From Rheinheimera sp. SA_1 (GTDB taxonomy: Bacteria > Pseudomonadota > Gammaproteobacteria > Enterobacterales > Alteromonadaceae), in assembly GCF_001669775.1 (NCBI RefSeq), contig NZ_LXWK01000011.1, positions 1-64,000 on the forward strand: a DNA stretch of 64,000 bases, read 5' to 3'. A model generated the notes under the pieces. The model was given only the letters and a program-made list of their open reading frames with translations, was not told where the DNA came from and searched no databases. The translations under genes were made by a program, and so were the position numbers. Positions 44,163 to 53,481 of the stretch are shown here, in pieces (the first letter of the stretch is position 1; every line of letters starts with the position of its first letter).

Positions 44163-44287
44163 GTCGGAACCAGTTATCCTGTGTGCATACCCGAACAGTC
44201 TGGGTTAGAATCGGTGTATTGCGGTTATTTTAACGACTTTATAGAAGACTAGACAGCCAATCGGCTGAAATGGTCCTGGATTTTTCA

Positions 44288-45031
44288 ATGAAAGCTAAAA
44301 TATTTGTAGTTTTGTGTATTTCTGCAGCGCTTAGCGCCTGTGCCGGCAACAAATCTGAAGAACAACTGGTCAATACCAACCAAACCGCTCAGGCAGCATA
44401 CAACGATGCCAAGGATGTTTTGGACTCTGGTTTGTATTCTCGAGCCATTGAACTGCTCAAAGCCATGGAAAGCCGGTTCCCTTTTGGCCCGGTCGCCCGT
44501 CAGGTACAATTAGATTTAATCTATGCTTACCATCAGGCTGGTGATTCGAAACAATGTCTGGCCAGCATCGACCGGTTTATCCGGTTAAATCCAAATCATC
44601 CCGATCTCGATTATGTCTATTTTATGCGCGGACTGACCAATCAGAAAACCGACGACAACTCTTTTCAGGAGTTTTTCGGGGTTGATCGCGCTGACCGTGA
44701 TTTAGCCAGCACCAGACAAGCATTTGACGATTTCAAAATTCTGACCTCAACCTTTCCAAACAGCAGATACGCTGCCGATGGTCAGGCACGGATGCAGGAA
44801 ATCAAAGAAAAACTGGTTCGCCATGAATTATTGATTGCCGATTATTACAGCCGCCGTGGTGCCCATTTAGCTGCTGCCAATCGTGCAAAATACGTTGTCG
44901 AATTCCATCGCGATTCACCACAAGTCGCCAAGGCACTGCAAGTGATGGTCAGCAGTTACGACCAGCTTGGTCTGACCAAACTGCGTGATGACGCCAAAGC
45001 GGTACTGGATCAGAACTTCCCACAATCTTGA
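44288..45031 (+). CDS. bamD: Outer-membrane protein assembly factor BamD (lipoprotein)
   Basis: BamD is the essential outer-membrane lipoprotein that links BamA to BamC/BamE and helps fold beta-barrel proteins. The signal sequence ends in the lipobox LSAC (Cys about residue 18). The mature part consists of TPR-like helices (YNDAKDVLDSGLYSRAIELL, FPFGPVARQVQLDLIYAYHQAGD, PNSRYAADGQARMQEIKEKL). The start at 44288 makes a normal lipoprotein signal; an ATG at 44270 adds six residues. Divergent from rluD and followed by a very strong terminator. Confidence 0.95.
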   Translation: MKAKIFVVLCISAALSACAGNKSEEQLVNTNQTAQAAYNDAKDVLDSGLYSRAIELLKAMESRFPFGPVARQVQLDLIYAYHQAGDSKQCLASIDRFIRLNPNHPDLDYVYFMRGLTNQKTDDNSFQEFFGVDRADRDLASTRQAFDDFKILTSTFPNSRYAADGQARMQEIKEKLVRHELLIADYYSRRGAHLAAANRAKYVVEFHRDSPQVAKALQVMVSSYDQLGLTKLRDDAKAVLDQNFPQS

Positions 45032-45041
45032 TTTGTTAATT

Positions 45042-45097
45042 AAAGGGCCTGAGCCAATTGTTAATTAAATTAACAATTGGCTCAGGCCCTTTTTTTT
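45042..45097. terminator. Strong bidirectional terminator between bamD and radA
   Basis: The arms 45042-45065 and 45069-45092 are perfect 24-bp inverted copies with a 3-nt loop (TAA). The plus strand has a T run after it, and the minus strand shows T at the outer end of its arm. The hairpin serves both convergent genes. Confidence 0.92.
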
Positions 45098-45103
45098 ACT
45101 TCG

Positions 45104-46465
45104 TTACAAAGCCTCTAGCGCTTCAGTTAGTTTTGTTGCACCAATCACTGTCATCCCAGCAATAGCGTCTTTTGGCACATTGGCAGCTGGCACTATCGCC
45201 CGTTTAAAACCATGTTTAGCCGCTTCCCGCAGTCGCTCCTGACCGCTGGGCACCGGCCTGATTTCGCCTGACAATCCAACTTCCCCAAATACCACTAAAT
45301 CAATCGGCAATGGTTTATTACGAAAACTTGACACCAGCGCCAGCAAAGTAGCCAAATCAGCACCTGTTTCGGTGACTTTCACCCCGCCGACCACGTTTAC
45401 AAACACGTCTTGATCGGACATCTGAATCCCGGCATGGCGATGCATCACCGCCAGTAACATCGACAAACGGTTTTGTTCCATCCCCACAGTAACCCTTCTT
45501 GGGTTATTCAGGGGGGAATAATCCACCAGTCCTTGAATTTCTACCAGCAACGGCCGGGTACCTTCCCACAGCACCATCACCAGACTGCCGGCGGCTTCTT
45601 CTTTACCCCGGTTTAAAAAAATGGCCGACGGATTTTTGACTTCTTTCATGCCCTGCCCGGTCATCGCAAACACACCAAGTTCATTCACCGCACCAAAACG
45701 GTTTTTGGTGCCGCGTAAAGTGCGGAAACGATTGTCACCGTCACCCTCCAGCATCACTGAACAATCGATACAATGCTCCAGCACTTTAGGGCCAGCCAAC
45801 GAACCATCTTTGGTGACATGGCCGACCATAATGACCGCAACCTGATGTTGCTTGGCAAAACGCGTCAGAAATGCCGCGCTTTCCCGAACTTGTGACACAC
45901 TGCCTGGCGCCGATTGGATATCAGCCATTTGCATCACCTGGATGGAGTCGATGACCATGATCCGCGGTTTTTCCTGCTGCGCCAGCTGACAAATGGTTTC
46001 CACCTGAGTTTCAGCCAGCATATTTAGCTGATTGGTAGGCAGACCCAGCCGATTGGCCCGCAGCGCTACTTGCTGCAACGACTCTTCGCCAGTGACATAA
46101 AGCGCCGGGCCTTGCGCCGCCAGATAACACATGATTTGCAGTAACAACGTACTTTTACCGGCGCCGGGGCTGCCGCCAATCAAAATGGCTGAACCCGGCA
46201 CAATTCCGCCACCCAGCACCCGGTCGAACTCGGCAAAACCGGAGCTGAAACGCGGCACGTCCTGTAGATCGACCTGATCAAGCTTCATTACTTTGGCAAC
46301 AGTCGCCCCGGCATAACCACTACTGCGGGAAGTATTTTTCGAAATAGTGGGCATTCGGACTTCGCTAATCGTATTCCAGGCACCGCATTCTGTACATTGT
46401 CCTTGCCAGCGTACGAAGTCGGCACCACAATCGTTACAGACGTATGCAGTTTTTACTTTTGCCAT
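45104..46465 (-). CDS. radA: DNA repair protein RadA
   Basis: RadA is a RecA-like ATPase that drives branch migration during recombination repair. The N-terminal zinc finger (CNDCGADF...CTECGAW, about residues 8-30) is followed by Walker A GGSPGAGKSTLLLQ (about 95-110). The RadA-specific KNRFG motif (RGTKNRFGAVNE) comes next, and the C-terminal Lon-like domain includes VVGGVKVTETGADLA and FGEVGLSGEIRPV. The start at 46465 has GGTGA upstream. About 453 residues, as in E. coli (460). Confidence 0.97.
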   Translation of the reverse strand: MAKVKTAYVCNDCGADFVRWQGQCTECGAWNTISEVRMPTISKNTSRSSGYAGATVAKVMKLDQVDLQDVPRFSSGFAEFDRVLGGGIVPGSAILIGGSPGAGKSTLLLQIMCYLAAQGPALYVTGEESLQQVALRANRLGLPTNQLNMLAETQVETICQLAQQEKPRIMVIDSIQVMQMADIQSAPGSVSQVRESAAFLTRFAKQHQVAVIMVGHVTKDGSLAGPKVLEHCIDCSVMLEGDGDNRFRTLRGTKNRFGAVNELGVFAMTGQGMKEVKNPSAIFLNRGKEEAAGSLVMVLWEGTRPLLVEIQGLVDYSPLNNPRRVTVGMEQNRLSMLLAVMHRHAGIQMSDQDVFVNVVGGVKVTETGADLATLLALVSSFRNKPLPIDLVVFGEVGLSGEIRPVPSGQERLREAAKHGFKRAIVPAANVPKDAIAGMTVIGATKLTEALEAL

Positions 46466-46559
46466 AATTTTCACCGAAACAATTGAAAGGCATAATTTTT
46501 GCTTTTAATGTATACATGGTATCACAACAAGTAGTAATGATGCGGCAGACCAGCAACCT

Positions 46560-49097
46560 ATGACGGCACCCGATCTGCAACCCTATATCGGCGTGATTGA
46601 ACGCTTAAAGCCCTTGATAAACACTTCGGAGTTTAACGAGGTCTTTACTATTTTGACCGCAGATATTCCGAAGCCTAAACAATTCCTATTAAAAATGGAG
46701 TTAAAACGGTTAGGTCAGCCTTGCAGTTATTACATCGATTTACGCGGCAAAGTGGATGGCGAAGTTCGTCCTTATGAACATGCCGGTAAAACCCATTATA
46801 TGGACGACACTGCGATCAAAGCCTTTGAACGCGGCATCAAACGCTACAACCGCTATACGCTGGGCTTGTACGAAGAAGTAATGAACACCGATAACAACTA
46901 TCGGGTCAGACACAAACAACAAACTGAACAACGAATGCAGGCGGTCATCTCCGGAGATCCACTGGTTGCATCGACATCGGTTGAACCTGCAGAAGCTGAA
47001 CAGGACAAAACCGGACCATCACTCATTCAGTTCGCCAGCTACTGCAGTCGTGGTGAAGAGCGGATGAACTTCACGATTGATATCGAAATTGAAGTGGAGG
47101 ATGGTGAAAAGTTTCAGGCGAGCACCGTGGATCTGTCGGTGTCCGGCAGTAAACTGAAAATCCCGAATAGCAGACGTCTTGCCGCTGGGCAAAAAATTGC
47201 CATTTTATTCAAAGGCCTGGAGCAAGAATTTGCCCTCGGTTTCAGTCATGGTATTCCCTACCAGGTGATCGACACTGAAGTTGTCGAACGTTCGCAGTAT
47301 GTGCGGGTGAAACGGCTGCCGCTGGACGATGAACACGGTTTCAGCGATTTTCTGAAGCAATTTATTCATGGCAATAAACGCCGTTATAAAGTGAACCTCG
47401 ATAACACCCTCGATGCAGTGGTGGTCAAAGGTTATGAACAATTCTATTTACCACGGATCAGCTCGTTACCGGTATTTTTAGCCGTGCGCGAAGGCCTGCC
47501 TGTACCTGTTTGCGCCATGACGACTGAGAACAACCGCCAGCATGTACAATATTTTCAGGATGAACGGCAGCAATCGGTATTAATGCAGCTGTTGACCGGT
47601 AAAAGATTAAAAAGCTGCCTGCAAAAAGCGCCCTCTGAACGCTCGACCATTCTGTACTGCTTTACCCACGCCGCTAAAGGTAAGTTATATTTTTACAGCG
47701 CGACCTCCGACGAGTTGCTGCAACTCCCGGATCTGCAGAACATCTTTTTTGGTTTTGCCGCGCAAAAACCCAGCTGGCGGGTGTTCCATCTGGTGGTACA
47801 GCGCACGCATCCAAATGATTCGCATATTTTATTGTCGTTACCGGATACCGCAGATCAGGAAATTGCCAAGCTCAACCAGCCGCCGTCGCAGCTGGTACAA
47901 GGGCTGATTAAAGATTTTCGCTACATCGTCAGCCTGACCGATATCACGGCACAAGAGAGCACGGCTTTATATCAGCAGATAAGCTACGACGAATCAAAAC
48001 TGGCGCAACTAAAAATATTTGGCCACGCCAAACTTGACGAACTACCACCGCTGGAATCGGTGGCACTGCAATATGTCAACTTGCGGGCTGAAGCCAGATT
48101 TTTATATAAAACCAAGGTGTTACTGAAAATTAACCAGCAGACTTTTCTGGAAGCCCATACCCGTGATTTCTCCAGCAAAGGGCTACAGATTGAAACAGCT
48201 GAACAGATCGCTTACCAAAAAGGTGACAGAATTCAGTTAGCACTGCCGGATATGCAAAAAATTTCCAGTAAATACGGCCTGACTGAACTGGAATATGAAG
48301 TGATGGCGGTCAGCAAAAGCCAGCTGATCATGAACCTTAAAATGGTTGAACAGACCGGCCCACATCAGGGGCGGCTATTTTTCGAACAGCTTATTAAAAA
48401 TAACAGAGCCAAATTGACGCTAGCCGAGGAAACGCCAAAATATGCGGGTTTAAGCCAGGCGCTACGTAATATGTACGTCAAAGCTTTGAATAGCTTCCCG
48501 TTTTACATGCATCGCCATGGTATACGTTATGATCTTAATGTGATTGGCCGTGGCGCCGAGCCGAACAATTTACATCGGCTGCTGGGGGTGCTTGGTGATA
48601 AACAGCAAAAAGTGAACTTGCAGCCGCTGTTAAAAAATAACGCCACTAATTTGCACTTTGCCAATCAGCTTAAAGGCATGAAACGCCAGGACGCGCCAAA
48701 AACATATGAAGTGTTTATTCGCTACCGCCAAGGTCAAAAGAAGCTGGAGCAGAGTTTTGTCACTGAATTCGACTTTGATCTAAAAACAGCACAGGCACGG
48801 CAATTTTTTGTGCAGGACGCGCTGGCCAATGACTTACTGTTTTGCTTTAAAATCTTTTTATCGCGCACCGGCCGCCCCGACACTGAACATATCTCCAAAG
48901 AATTGGGTTATGTCAGCGTCTACGCCATTCACAAAGCCAAAGTATTGGAAGAAGAATTGTGGAGCGTGGTTGGCGTTGGTGACGTGATAGATATCAGCGA
49001 TGAAATTCTGTTGCGATACGGCGTTTCCAACGAGCAGATTTTGGCGCAACAAACCAAACGCCGGGAATTTGTCAGTAGTGTGGAAGCTGCAGGTTAA
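46560..49097 (+). CDS. Large protein with two PilZ (c-di-GMP-binding) motif sets
   Basis: An 845-residue soluble protein with no signal peptide or membrane segment. Two complete PilZ signatures are visible: RGEER (R164-R168) with DLSVSG (from D191), and RAEAR (R509-R513) with DFSSKG (from D536). The motifs R-x3-R and D/N-x-S-x2-G bind cyclic di-GMP in the family. The parts outside them match no domain I recognise, though the region about 1-140 and the C-terminal 200 residues are well formed and helical/beta mixed. A c-di-GMP receptor role is likely; its target is unknown. Confidence 0.8.
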   Translation: MTAPDLQPYIGVIERLKPLINTSEFNEVFTILTADIPKPKQFLLKMELKRLGQPCSYYIDLRGKVDGEVRPYEHAGKTHYMDDTAIKAFERGIKRYNRYTLGLYEEVMNTDNNYRVRHKQQTEQRMQAVISGDPLVASTSVEPAEAEQDKTGPSLIQFASYCSRGEERMNFTIDIEIEVEDGEKFQASTVDLSVSGSKLKIPNSRRLAAGQKIAILFKGLEQEFALGFSHGIPYQVIDTEVVERSQYVRVKRLPLDDEHGFSDFLKQFIHGNKRRYKVNLDNTLDAVVVKGYEQFYLPRISSLPVFLAVREGLPVPVCAMTTENNRQHVQYFQDERQQSVLMQLLTGKRLKSCLQKAPSERSTILYCFTHAAKGKLYFYSATSDELLQLPDLQNIFFGFAAQKPSWRVFHLVVQRTHPNDSHILLSLPDTADQEIAKLNQPPSQLVQGLIKDFRYIVSLTDITAQESTALYQQISYDESKLAQLKIFGHAKLDELPPLESVALQYVNLRAEARFLYKTKVLLKINQQTFLEAHTRDFSSKGLQIETAEQIAYQKGDRIQLALPDMQKISSKYGLTELEYEVMAVSKSQLIMNLKMVEQTGPHQGRLFFEQLIKNNRAKLTLAEETPKYAGLSQALRNMYVKALNSFPFYMHRHGIRYDLNVIGRGAEPNNLHRLLGVLGDKQQKVNLQPLLKNNATNLHFANQLKGMKRQDAPKTYEVFIRYRQGQKKLEQSFVTEFDFDLKTAQARQFFVQDALANDLLFCFKIFLSRTGRPDTEHISKELGYVSVYAIHKAKVLEEELWSVVGVGDVIDISDEILLRYGVSNEQILAQQTKRREFVSSVEAAG

Positions 49098-49125
49098 ACC
49101 GGCGTCTGCTTTAGTTTAAAACGAG

Positions 49126-50022
49126 CTAGCGCTGGCTGGCCAACCAATCAGCTAAAGCCCGAAAATGCCCCTGCAGCGCCTTTGGATGCGTCAGCATTGA
49201 GATATGATCATAACCATGTAAATCATCCGCTTCTGCACCAAGCAGTGTAAATTTTGCCTGCTGCAACTGGGTTTCTGCCATAAAAAGCTGCACATCGGTG
49301 GGATGGCCTAACACTTTGTCATTCACAGCGGCAAAAAACCAGCTGGCTGGCCAGGGACAAGTTTTCGACGCCATGGCGTAATCAAACTGATCGGTAGGGT
49401 CAATAAAGTCCTCGGTATTGATCCAGTGAATGGTATCTAATAAAAACTGCGTCGGTTCATTGTCTGCACCAAAACGGAATTTTTTCGCCGGCAGATAACC
49501 ATAACGCTGGCACAACCAAGGCCCGACAAGGTTCCAGAGCCAGTTAACCTGGATAGTTTTCGCCATACTGCTGGTACTAATCCGACGTTTGGTACCAAAA
49601 TAACTGACGGAAGCCACTTTTGCGCAAAGCTTAGGAAATCTGGCAAGACTGGCCGCCAGCAGCACCCCGCCCCAAGAGTGACAAACCAGATGGATTTTCT
49701 GCTGATATTGCTGATAAAGATGCTCAATCAATGCCGGAATATCGCGGCAAATCAGCTGATGCTGACTGTGATCAAAATCTTTGGAAGCAGGTGGCTGCGA
49801 CTTACCACGCCCGGCAAAATCGGCGCAGTACACGCTAAAACCTTGATCAGCAAGAAAACAACCTAAACCCTTGCCATGATGGCTATAAAAAATCCGACCA
49901 TTTTCTATAGCGCCGTGCAGCATTAATACCGGTGCCTGTGAAATATGCAGTGGCGTTAACCGGCGTAAATGCAGCTGGTAATCGGTTAAATCCAGGAAAA
50001 TCGAGCTTTGCTGATGCTTCAT
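49126..50022 (-). CDS. Alpha/beta-fold hydrolase
   Basis: A 298-residue hydrolase. The strand-loop VLMLHGAIENGRIFYS, the acidic FAGRGKSQPPA, and the nucleophile elbow HLVCHSWGGVLLAA (Ser about 115 in C-x-S-x-G) are present, and the late catalytic His lies in LHGYDHISML. There is no signal peptide. The start overlaps the end of serB by 4 bp, so the two are translationally coupled, although the products probably act separately. Substrate unknown. Confidence 0.8.
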   Translation of the reverse strand: MKHQQSSIFLDLTDYQLHLRRLTPLHISQAPVLMLHGAIENGRIFYSHHGKGLGCFLADQGFSVYCADFAGRGKSQPPASKDFDHSQHQLICRDIPALIEHLYQQYQQKIHLVCHSWGGVLLAASLARFPKLCAKVASVSYFGTKRRISTSSMAKTIQVNWLWNLVGPWLCQRYGYLPAKKFRFGADNEPTQFLLDTIHWINTEDFIDPTDQFDYAMASKTCPWPASWFFAAVNDKVLGHPTDVQLFMAETQLQQAKFTLLGAEADDLHGYDHISMLTHPKALQGHFRALADWLASQR

Positions 50023-51065
50023 GCCTGCGCTGGTTCCAGCAAATACAGCAATTGCAACAACGAGCCCTGGCGAATAGCCGCTTTGGCTTCCGCCTGTACT
50101 TTTGGTTTGGCGTGAAATGCGACGCCAAGCGCTGCCATTTTTAGCATCGGCAAATCATTGGCGCCGTCGCCAATAGCGACTGTCTGCGAAGGCTCCAGTC
50201 CAAATTGCACGCTGAGCTCTGCAACAACTGCAGCTTTACGATTTGCATCAACGATCTCACCCAGCACCTGACCGGTGAGTTTACCATCGACAATTTCCAG
50301 CACATTGGCGAAGGTTGCCGTTAAATCAAGCCGCTGTTTTAACGCATCGGTGAAAAAGGTAAAACCACCGGAGGCAATAGCCACCTGCCAGCTGTGTTTT
50401 TGCAGATGGCTAACTAATGCCGTTAAGCCCGGCATCAGCGGCACTGCATCTAACACCTGCTGCAAAATCTGTTCTGGCGCGTCTTTGAGCGTCGCTACCC
50501 GTTGGCGCAGACTTTGCGCAAAATCGAGTTCACCATTCATCGCTCGGGCGGTCACTGCCGCTACTTCTGCGCCAACACCGGCAAGTACCGCAATTTCATC
50601 AATACATTCAATCTGAATGGCGGTGCTGTCCATATCCATCACCAGCAAACCAGGCTGGTTCAGACAGACAAAGTGATTCAGGCAGACCAATTCTAGCGGC
50701 CACTGAGACGCGACTTCACGAATGGCGGCAACCTTGTCTGCAGTCAATGGAACGGCAAAATCCAACACGAGAGCCGGTGCAAGTTCTGGATGCGGCTGAT
50801 ACAACCGGATCAGCGCCTGCTGTGGCGCGGCCAACGCCAGGATTTGGCTTAACTGAGCAGCCGTCAATTCAGATCCAAAACACCGGATACTGCTGACAAC
50901 CGGCGATTGGGTTAGCTGCTGCGCTACCTGCCCGGTCAAAGCAACGGCCTGATACTGAAAACCTGCTGCTGTGGCACTGGCCAATAGCGGCCCTTTTGCT
51001 GCAACGATTTGTGGTAACGATATCTGAGCCTGCTGTTGCGACTCCCACTGCTCGAAAAACCCCAC
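50019..51065 (-). CDS. serB: Phosphoserine phosphatase
   Basis: SerB dephosphorylates phosphoserine in the last step of serine synthesis. The 348-residue protein has an N-terminal ACT-like region (about 1-130) and a HAD domain with the catalytic aspartates in LVMDMDSTAIQIECIDEIA, IASGGFTFFTD (motif II) and VAIGDGANDLPMLKMA (motif IV). The gene is divergent from the ytjB-like gene, as in E. coli. Confidence 0.96.
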   Translation of the reverse strand: MGFFEQWESQQQAQISLPQIVAAKGPLLASATAAGFQYQAVALTGQVAQQLTQSPVVSSIRCFGSELTAAQLSQILALAAPQQALIRLYQPHPELAPALVLDFAVPLTADKVAAIREVASQWPLELVCLNHFVCLNQPGLLVMDMDSTAIQIECIDEIAVLAGVGAEVAAVTARAMNGELDFAQSLRQRVATLKDAPEQILQQVLDAVPLMPGLTALVSHLQKHSWQVAIASGGFTFFTDALKQRLDLTATFANVLEIVDGKLTGQVLGEIVDANRKAAVVAELSVQFGLEPSQTVAIGDGANDLPMLKMAALGVAFHAKPKVQAEAKAAIRQGSLLQLLYLLEPAQA

Positions 51066-51145
51066 CCTTTCACCTGTACTTCAGCTAAACACCGTGGCAT
51101 TCTACCGACATTTTTCAGCCTCTGTCAGGGGCTCAGGCGGCGAAT

Positions 51146-51775
51146 ATGACGAATTTAACCACAAAACTGCCAAAAAAATCGGCACGACTGTTCCGCTGGG
51201 TGCAACTGCTGGTCGCCAGTTTAGGCTTATTGGCGTTGTTACAGTGGTGGAACGATAGCAATCAACAAGGCCAACGTTTGTTCGCTGAACAGAGTTCGGT
51301 GTTGATGCGCGAAACTTTAAAAGCCTTAGCGCAAACCGCCGCCTATTTGATTGAAAACGATCAGCTTGATGGTTTAACGGCGTTAACGCAGCAGCTGGCT
51401 TCCAGCCCTTATTTACATGATGTGGTGGTCTATGACGCCAACGGTGTTCGGCTGAGCGAATCACCAGGCAGTGAACCAGCACGATTGCTGTACGCGCCAC
51501 AACATGAAGTTGCGTTGCAGCCAATGGTGCAGGAGATTTATCAGGGCGAACAATTGCTGGGGTATATCAAAATCAGCCTGAAACAAGATACCGGTTTTAG
51601 CGCCGTGTCCAGCGCCTGGCACGCGATGATGGAACAGGTATTGTGGATGTTGCTGTTAGCAGCGGTGATCGCCTTGATGGCACGCAGCAGTTTGTTGTGG
51701 TTATCGCATAAACTGGCATCGAATCGGCAGTTACAGCATGCGGCTATCGACAGCCATGAACATATTGGCCATTGA
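51146..51775 (+). CDS. AhpA/YtjB-family inner-membrane protein
   Basis: A 209-residue protein with an N-terminal helix (about 15-37, LVASLGLLALLQWW) and a second hydrophobic segment (about 168-187, VLWMLLLAAVIALMA). Between them is a periplasmic domain of the dCache-like kind (VVVYDANGVRLSESPGSEP). The arrangement fits the YtjB/AhpA family, whose gene lies beside serB in E. coli. The role is poorly known; no enzyme motif is seen. Confidence 0.82.
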   Translation: MTNLTTKLPKKSARLFRWVQLLVASLGLLALLQWWNDSNQQGQRLFAEQSSVLMRETLKALAQTAAYLIENDQLDGLTALTQQLASSPYLHDVVVYDANGVRLSESPGSEPARLLYAPQHEVALQPMVQEIYQGEQLLGYIKISLKQDTGFSAVSSAWHAMMEQVLWMLLLAAVIALMARSSLLWLSHKLASNRQLQHAAIDSHEHIGH

Positions 51776-51800
51776 TAAAAACCTTCTTAACGAATGGCCT

Positions 51801-52640
51801 TTAGTGAATACTGAGCGCCGCCAGGGTATTGCGCCATAGCTGGCCGGCGATCTCTTGCGGCGATTCATCCCTAAGTTCACAAAAAGCTTCAAACACCAGC
51901 GCCAGTTGTTTTGGGGTATTGATTTGCCCCTGAAAACCAGACAACGGCATCGCGGGAGCGTCGGTTTCCAATACAAAACAACTTAGTGGTAACTGACGTA
52001 CTGCAGCTTGCGTTTTGGCCGCTCGCGGATAAGTAATAGTACCGCCAATGCCGAGTTTAAAACCAAGATCAACAAACAGCTGCCCTTGCTCCGGACTGCC
52101 GGAAAACGCATGCAAAATGCCGCCATATTCAAATTTCTGCCGTTTAATTTCTGCATGCAACTGCACCATGCTTTTGCGATGATGCAACACCACTGGTTTT
52201 TTAAATTCGGCAGCTAGCTTTAACTGTGCTTCGAACAACAGCTGTTGCCGGGTAAAGGTTTCCGGCGCCAGTGCATAATCCAAACCAATTTCACCGACTG
52301 CAGTGATTTGTGACCGATGCTGTTCTAGCAAGCTTTTGAGCAATACCAGACTGGTTTCGTCATGCTGCGCTGCCCACCAGGGATGGATACCTAATGCGAT
52401 GTTGAATTCTGGGAATGACCGCGAAAAATCCAGCAACGGTTGCCAGGCGCTTGCTTGCACGGCCGGGATTAAACAACCTTGCACACCAACCGCCTGCGCC
52501 TGTTGCCAGTGCTGCAGCCATTCAGGCCACAGCTCTGGTAAATCCAGATGACAATGGCTGTCAAACAAGGCCAGATCCGGTGGCTGAGGCACCGACTCGG
52601 GCTGTAAATCAGGCAGCAGCTCATGTAGAAATTCTGGCAT
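51801..52640 (-). CDS. TatD-family metal-dependent hydrolase
   Basis: A 279-residue TIM-barrel nuclease-like hydrolase. Metal-ligand motifs are FDSHCHLD near residue 28, the GEIGLDY region with its metal ligand, LHHRKSM, and GGILHAFSGS, ending with LETDAPAMPL. It resembles YjjV, whose gene lies near serB in E. coli, rather than TatD itself. Family members act as DNases or deoxyribonucleoside hydrolases. It is immediately downstream of pdxH (stop-start spacing 0 bp). Confidence 0.88.
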   Translation of the reverse strand: MPEFLHELLPDLQPESVPQPPDLALFDSHCHLDLPELWPEWLQHWQQAQAVGVQGCLIPAVQASAWQPLLDFSRSFPEFNIALGIHPWWAAQHDETSLVLLKSLLEQHRSQITAVGEIGLDYALAPETFTRQQLLFEAQLKLAAEFKKPVVLHHRKSMVQLHAEIKRQKFEYGGILHAFSGSPEQGQLFVDLGFKLGIGGTITYPRAAKTQAAVRQLPLSCFVLETDAPAMPLSGFQGQINTPKQLALVFEAFCELRDESPQEIAGQLWRNTLAALSIH

Positions 52641-53279
52641 TTACGGGCACAACCGCTCAATCTGCCATAAACCATCCGGTTGCAAGCGGTACATAAAACG
52701 GTCATGTAACCGATGTTCACCGCCCTGCCAGAATTCGATGGCATGGGGTTTAATCTGAAAACCGCCCCAGAATGACGGCACCGGCACTTCGCCATGTTCA
52801 AATTTATGCTTAATTTCGGCAAATTTTTGCATCAGCGCCTGACGGGTCGACACCGGCCGGCTTTGCTCAGACGCCCAGGCCGCCAGCTGACTTTCTTTGG
52901 GTCTGGATAAAAAGTACTTCATCACATGGCTGACCGGAAGCTCAGTGGCCGTGCCATAAACAATCACTTGCCGTTCCAGCGGATGCCAGGGAAAATGCAG
53001 ACACACCTTCGGATTACCGGCCAGTTCGCGCGCTTTGCGACTGCCAAGATTGGTGTAAAACACAAAACCATCCGGGTTCACATCTTTCAGCAACACCAAC
53101 CGCTGTGAAGGCTGACCATGTTCATCGACGGTCGCCACGCACATCGCCGTAGGATCCGGCAATTCAGCGGCGATGGCGTCCTTTAGCCACAACTCAAACT
53201 GGGCAAAGGGATCGCCAGTTAACTTATCAATATCGAGTTTGTCTTTGACATAGCTGCGGCGAATATCGTCTATTTTCAT
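52641..53279 (-). CDS. pdxH: Pyridoxine/pyridoxamine 5'-phosphate oxidase
   Basis: PdxH uses FMN to oxidise PNP or PMP to pyridoxal 5'-phosphate. The 212-residue protein shows FMN- and substrate-binding stretches: SQRLVLLKDVNPDGFVFYTN, LGSRKARELAGNP, FPWHPLERQVIVYG, and WGGFQIKPHAIEFWQGGEHRLHDRF at the C-terminus. It is followed directly by the TatD-like gene on the same strand. Confidence 0.97.
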   Translation of the reverse strand: MKIDDIRRSYVKDKLDIDKLTGDPFAQFELWLKDAIAAELPDPTAMCVATVDEHGQPSQRLVLLKDVNPDGFVFYTNLGSRKARELAGNPKVCLHFPWHPLERQVIVYGTATELPVSHVMKYFLSRPKESQLAAWASEQSRPVSTRQALMQKFAEIKHKFEHGEVPVPSFWGGFQIKPHAIEFWQGGEHRLHDRFMYRLQPDGLWQIERLCP

Positions 53280-53289
53280 AATGTCCCCA

Positions 53290-53432
53290 TATACCCGTCA
53301 TCCTTGAAGATTCGGGGGTGTTGCCTTCGTTCATTCGCCCCAGTCACATAGAACAGCTATGCTCCGGGTCGGACTGGCGTTCCAGTCTCACTTTCTCGTC
53401 GCCTACCCGAATCTCCAATGATTTAGGGTATA
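53290..53432. repeat. 143-bp inverted-repeat (MITE/REP-like) element
   Basis: The element is bounded by imperfect 27-bp inverted repeats, 53290-53316 and 53406-53432, ending TATACCC and GGGTATA. Inside is a small hairpin around ACATAG/CTATG (about 53346-53365). It has no ORF. Its ends match those of the smaller element at 22236-22296, so both may belong to one repeat family moved in trans. Confidence 0.75.
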
Positions 53433-53481
53433 AGAGACATTTACTCCTACAAAAAAAGCGCCGAAGCGCTTTTTATCAATC

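Noticed and set aside
49126-51065. serB and the overlapping hydrolase as a dedicated pathway
   Set aside because: A 4-bp overlap shows coupling, but no known serine-pathway step needs such a hydrolase, so only co-expression is claimed.
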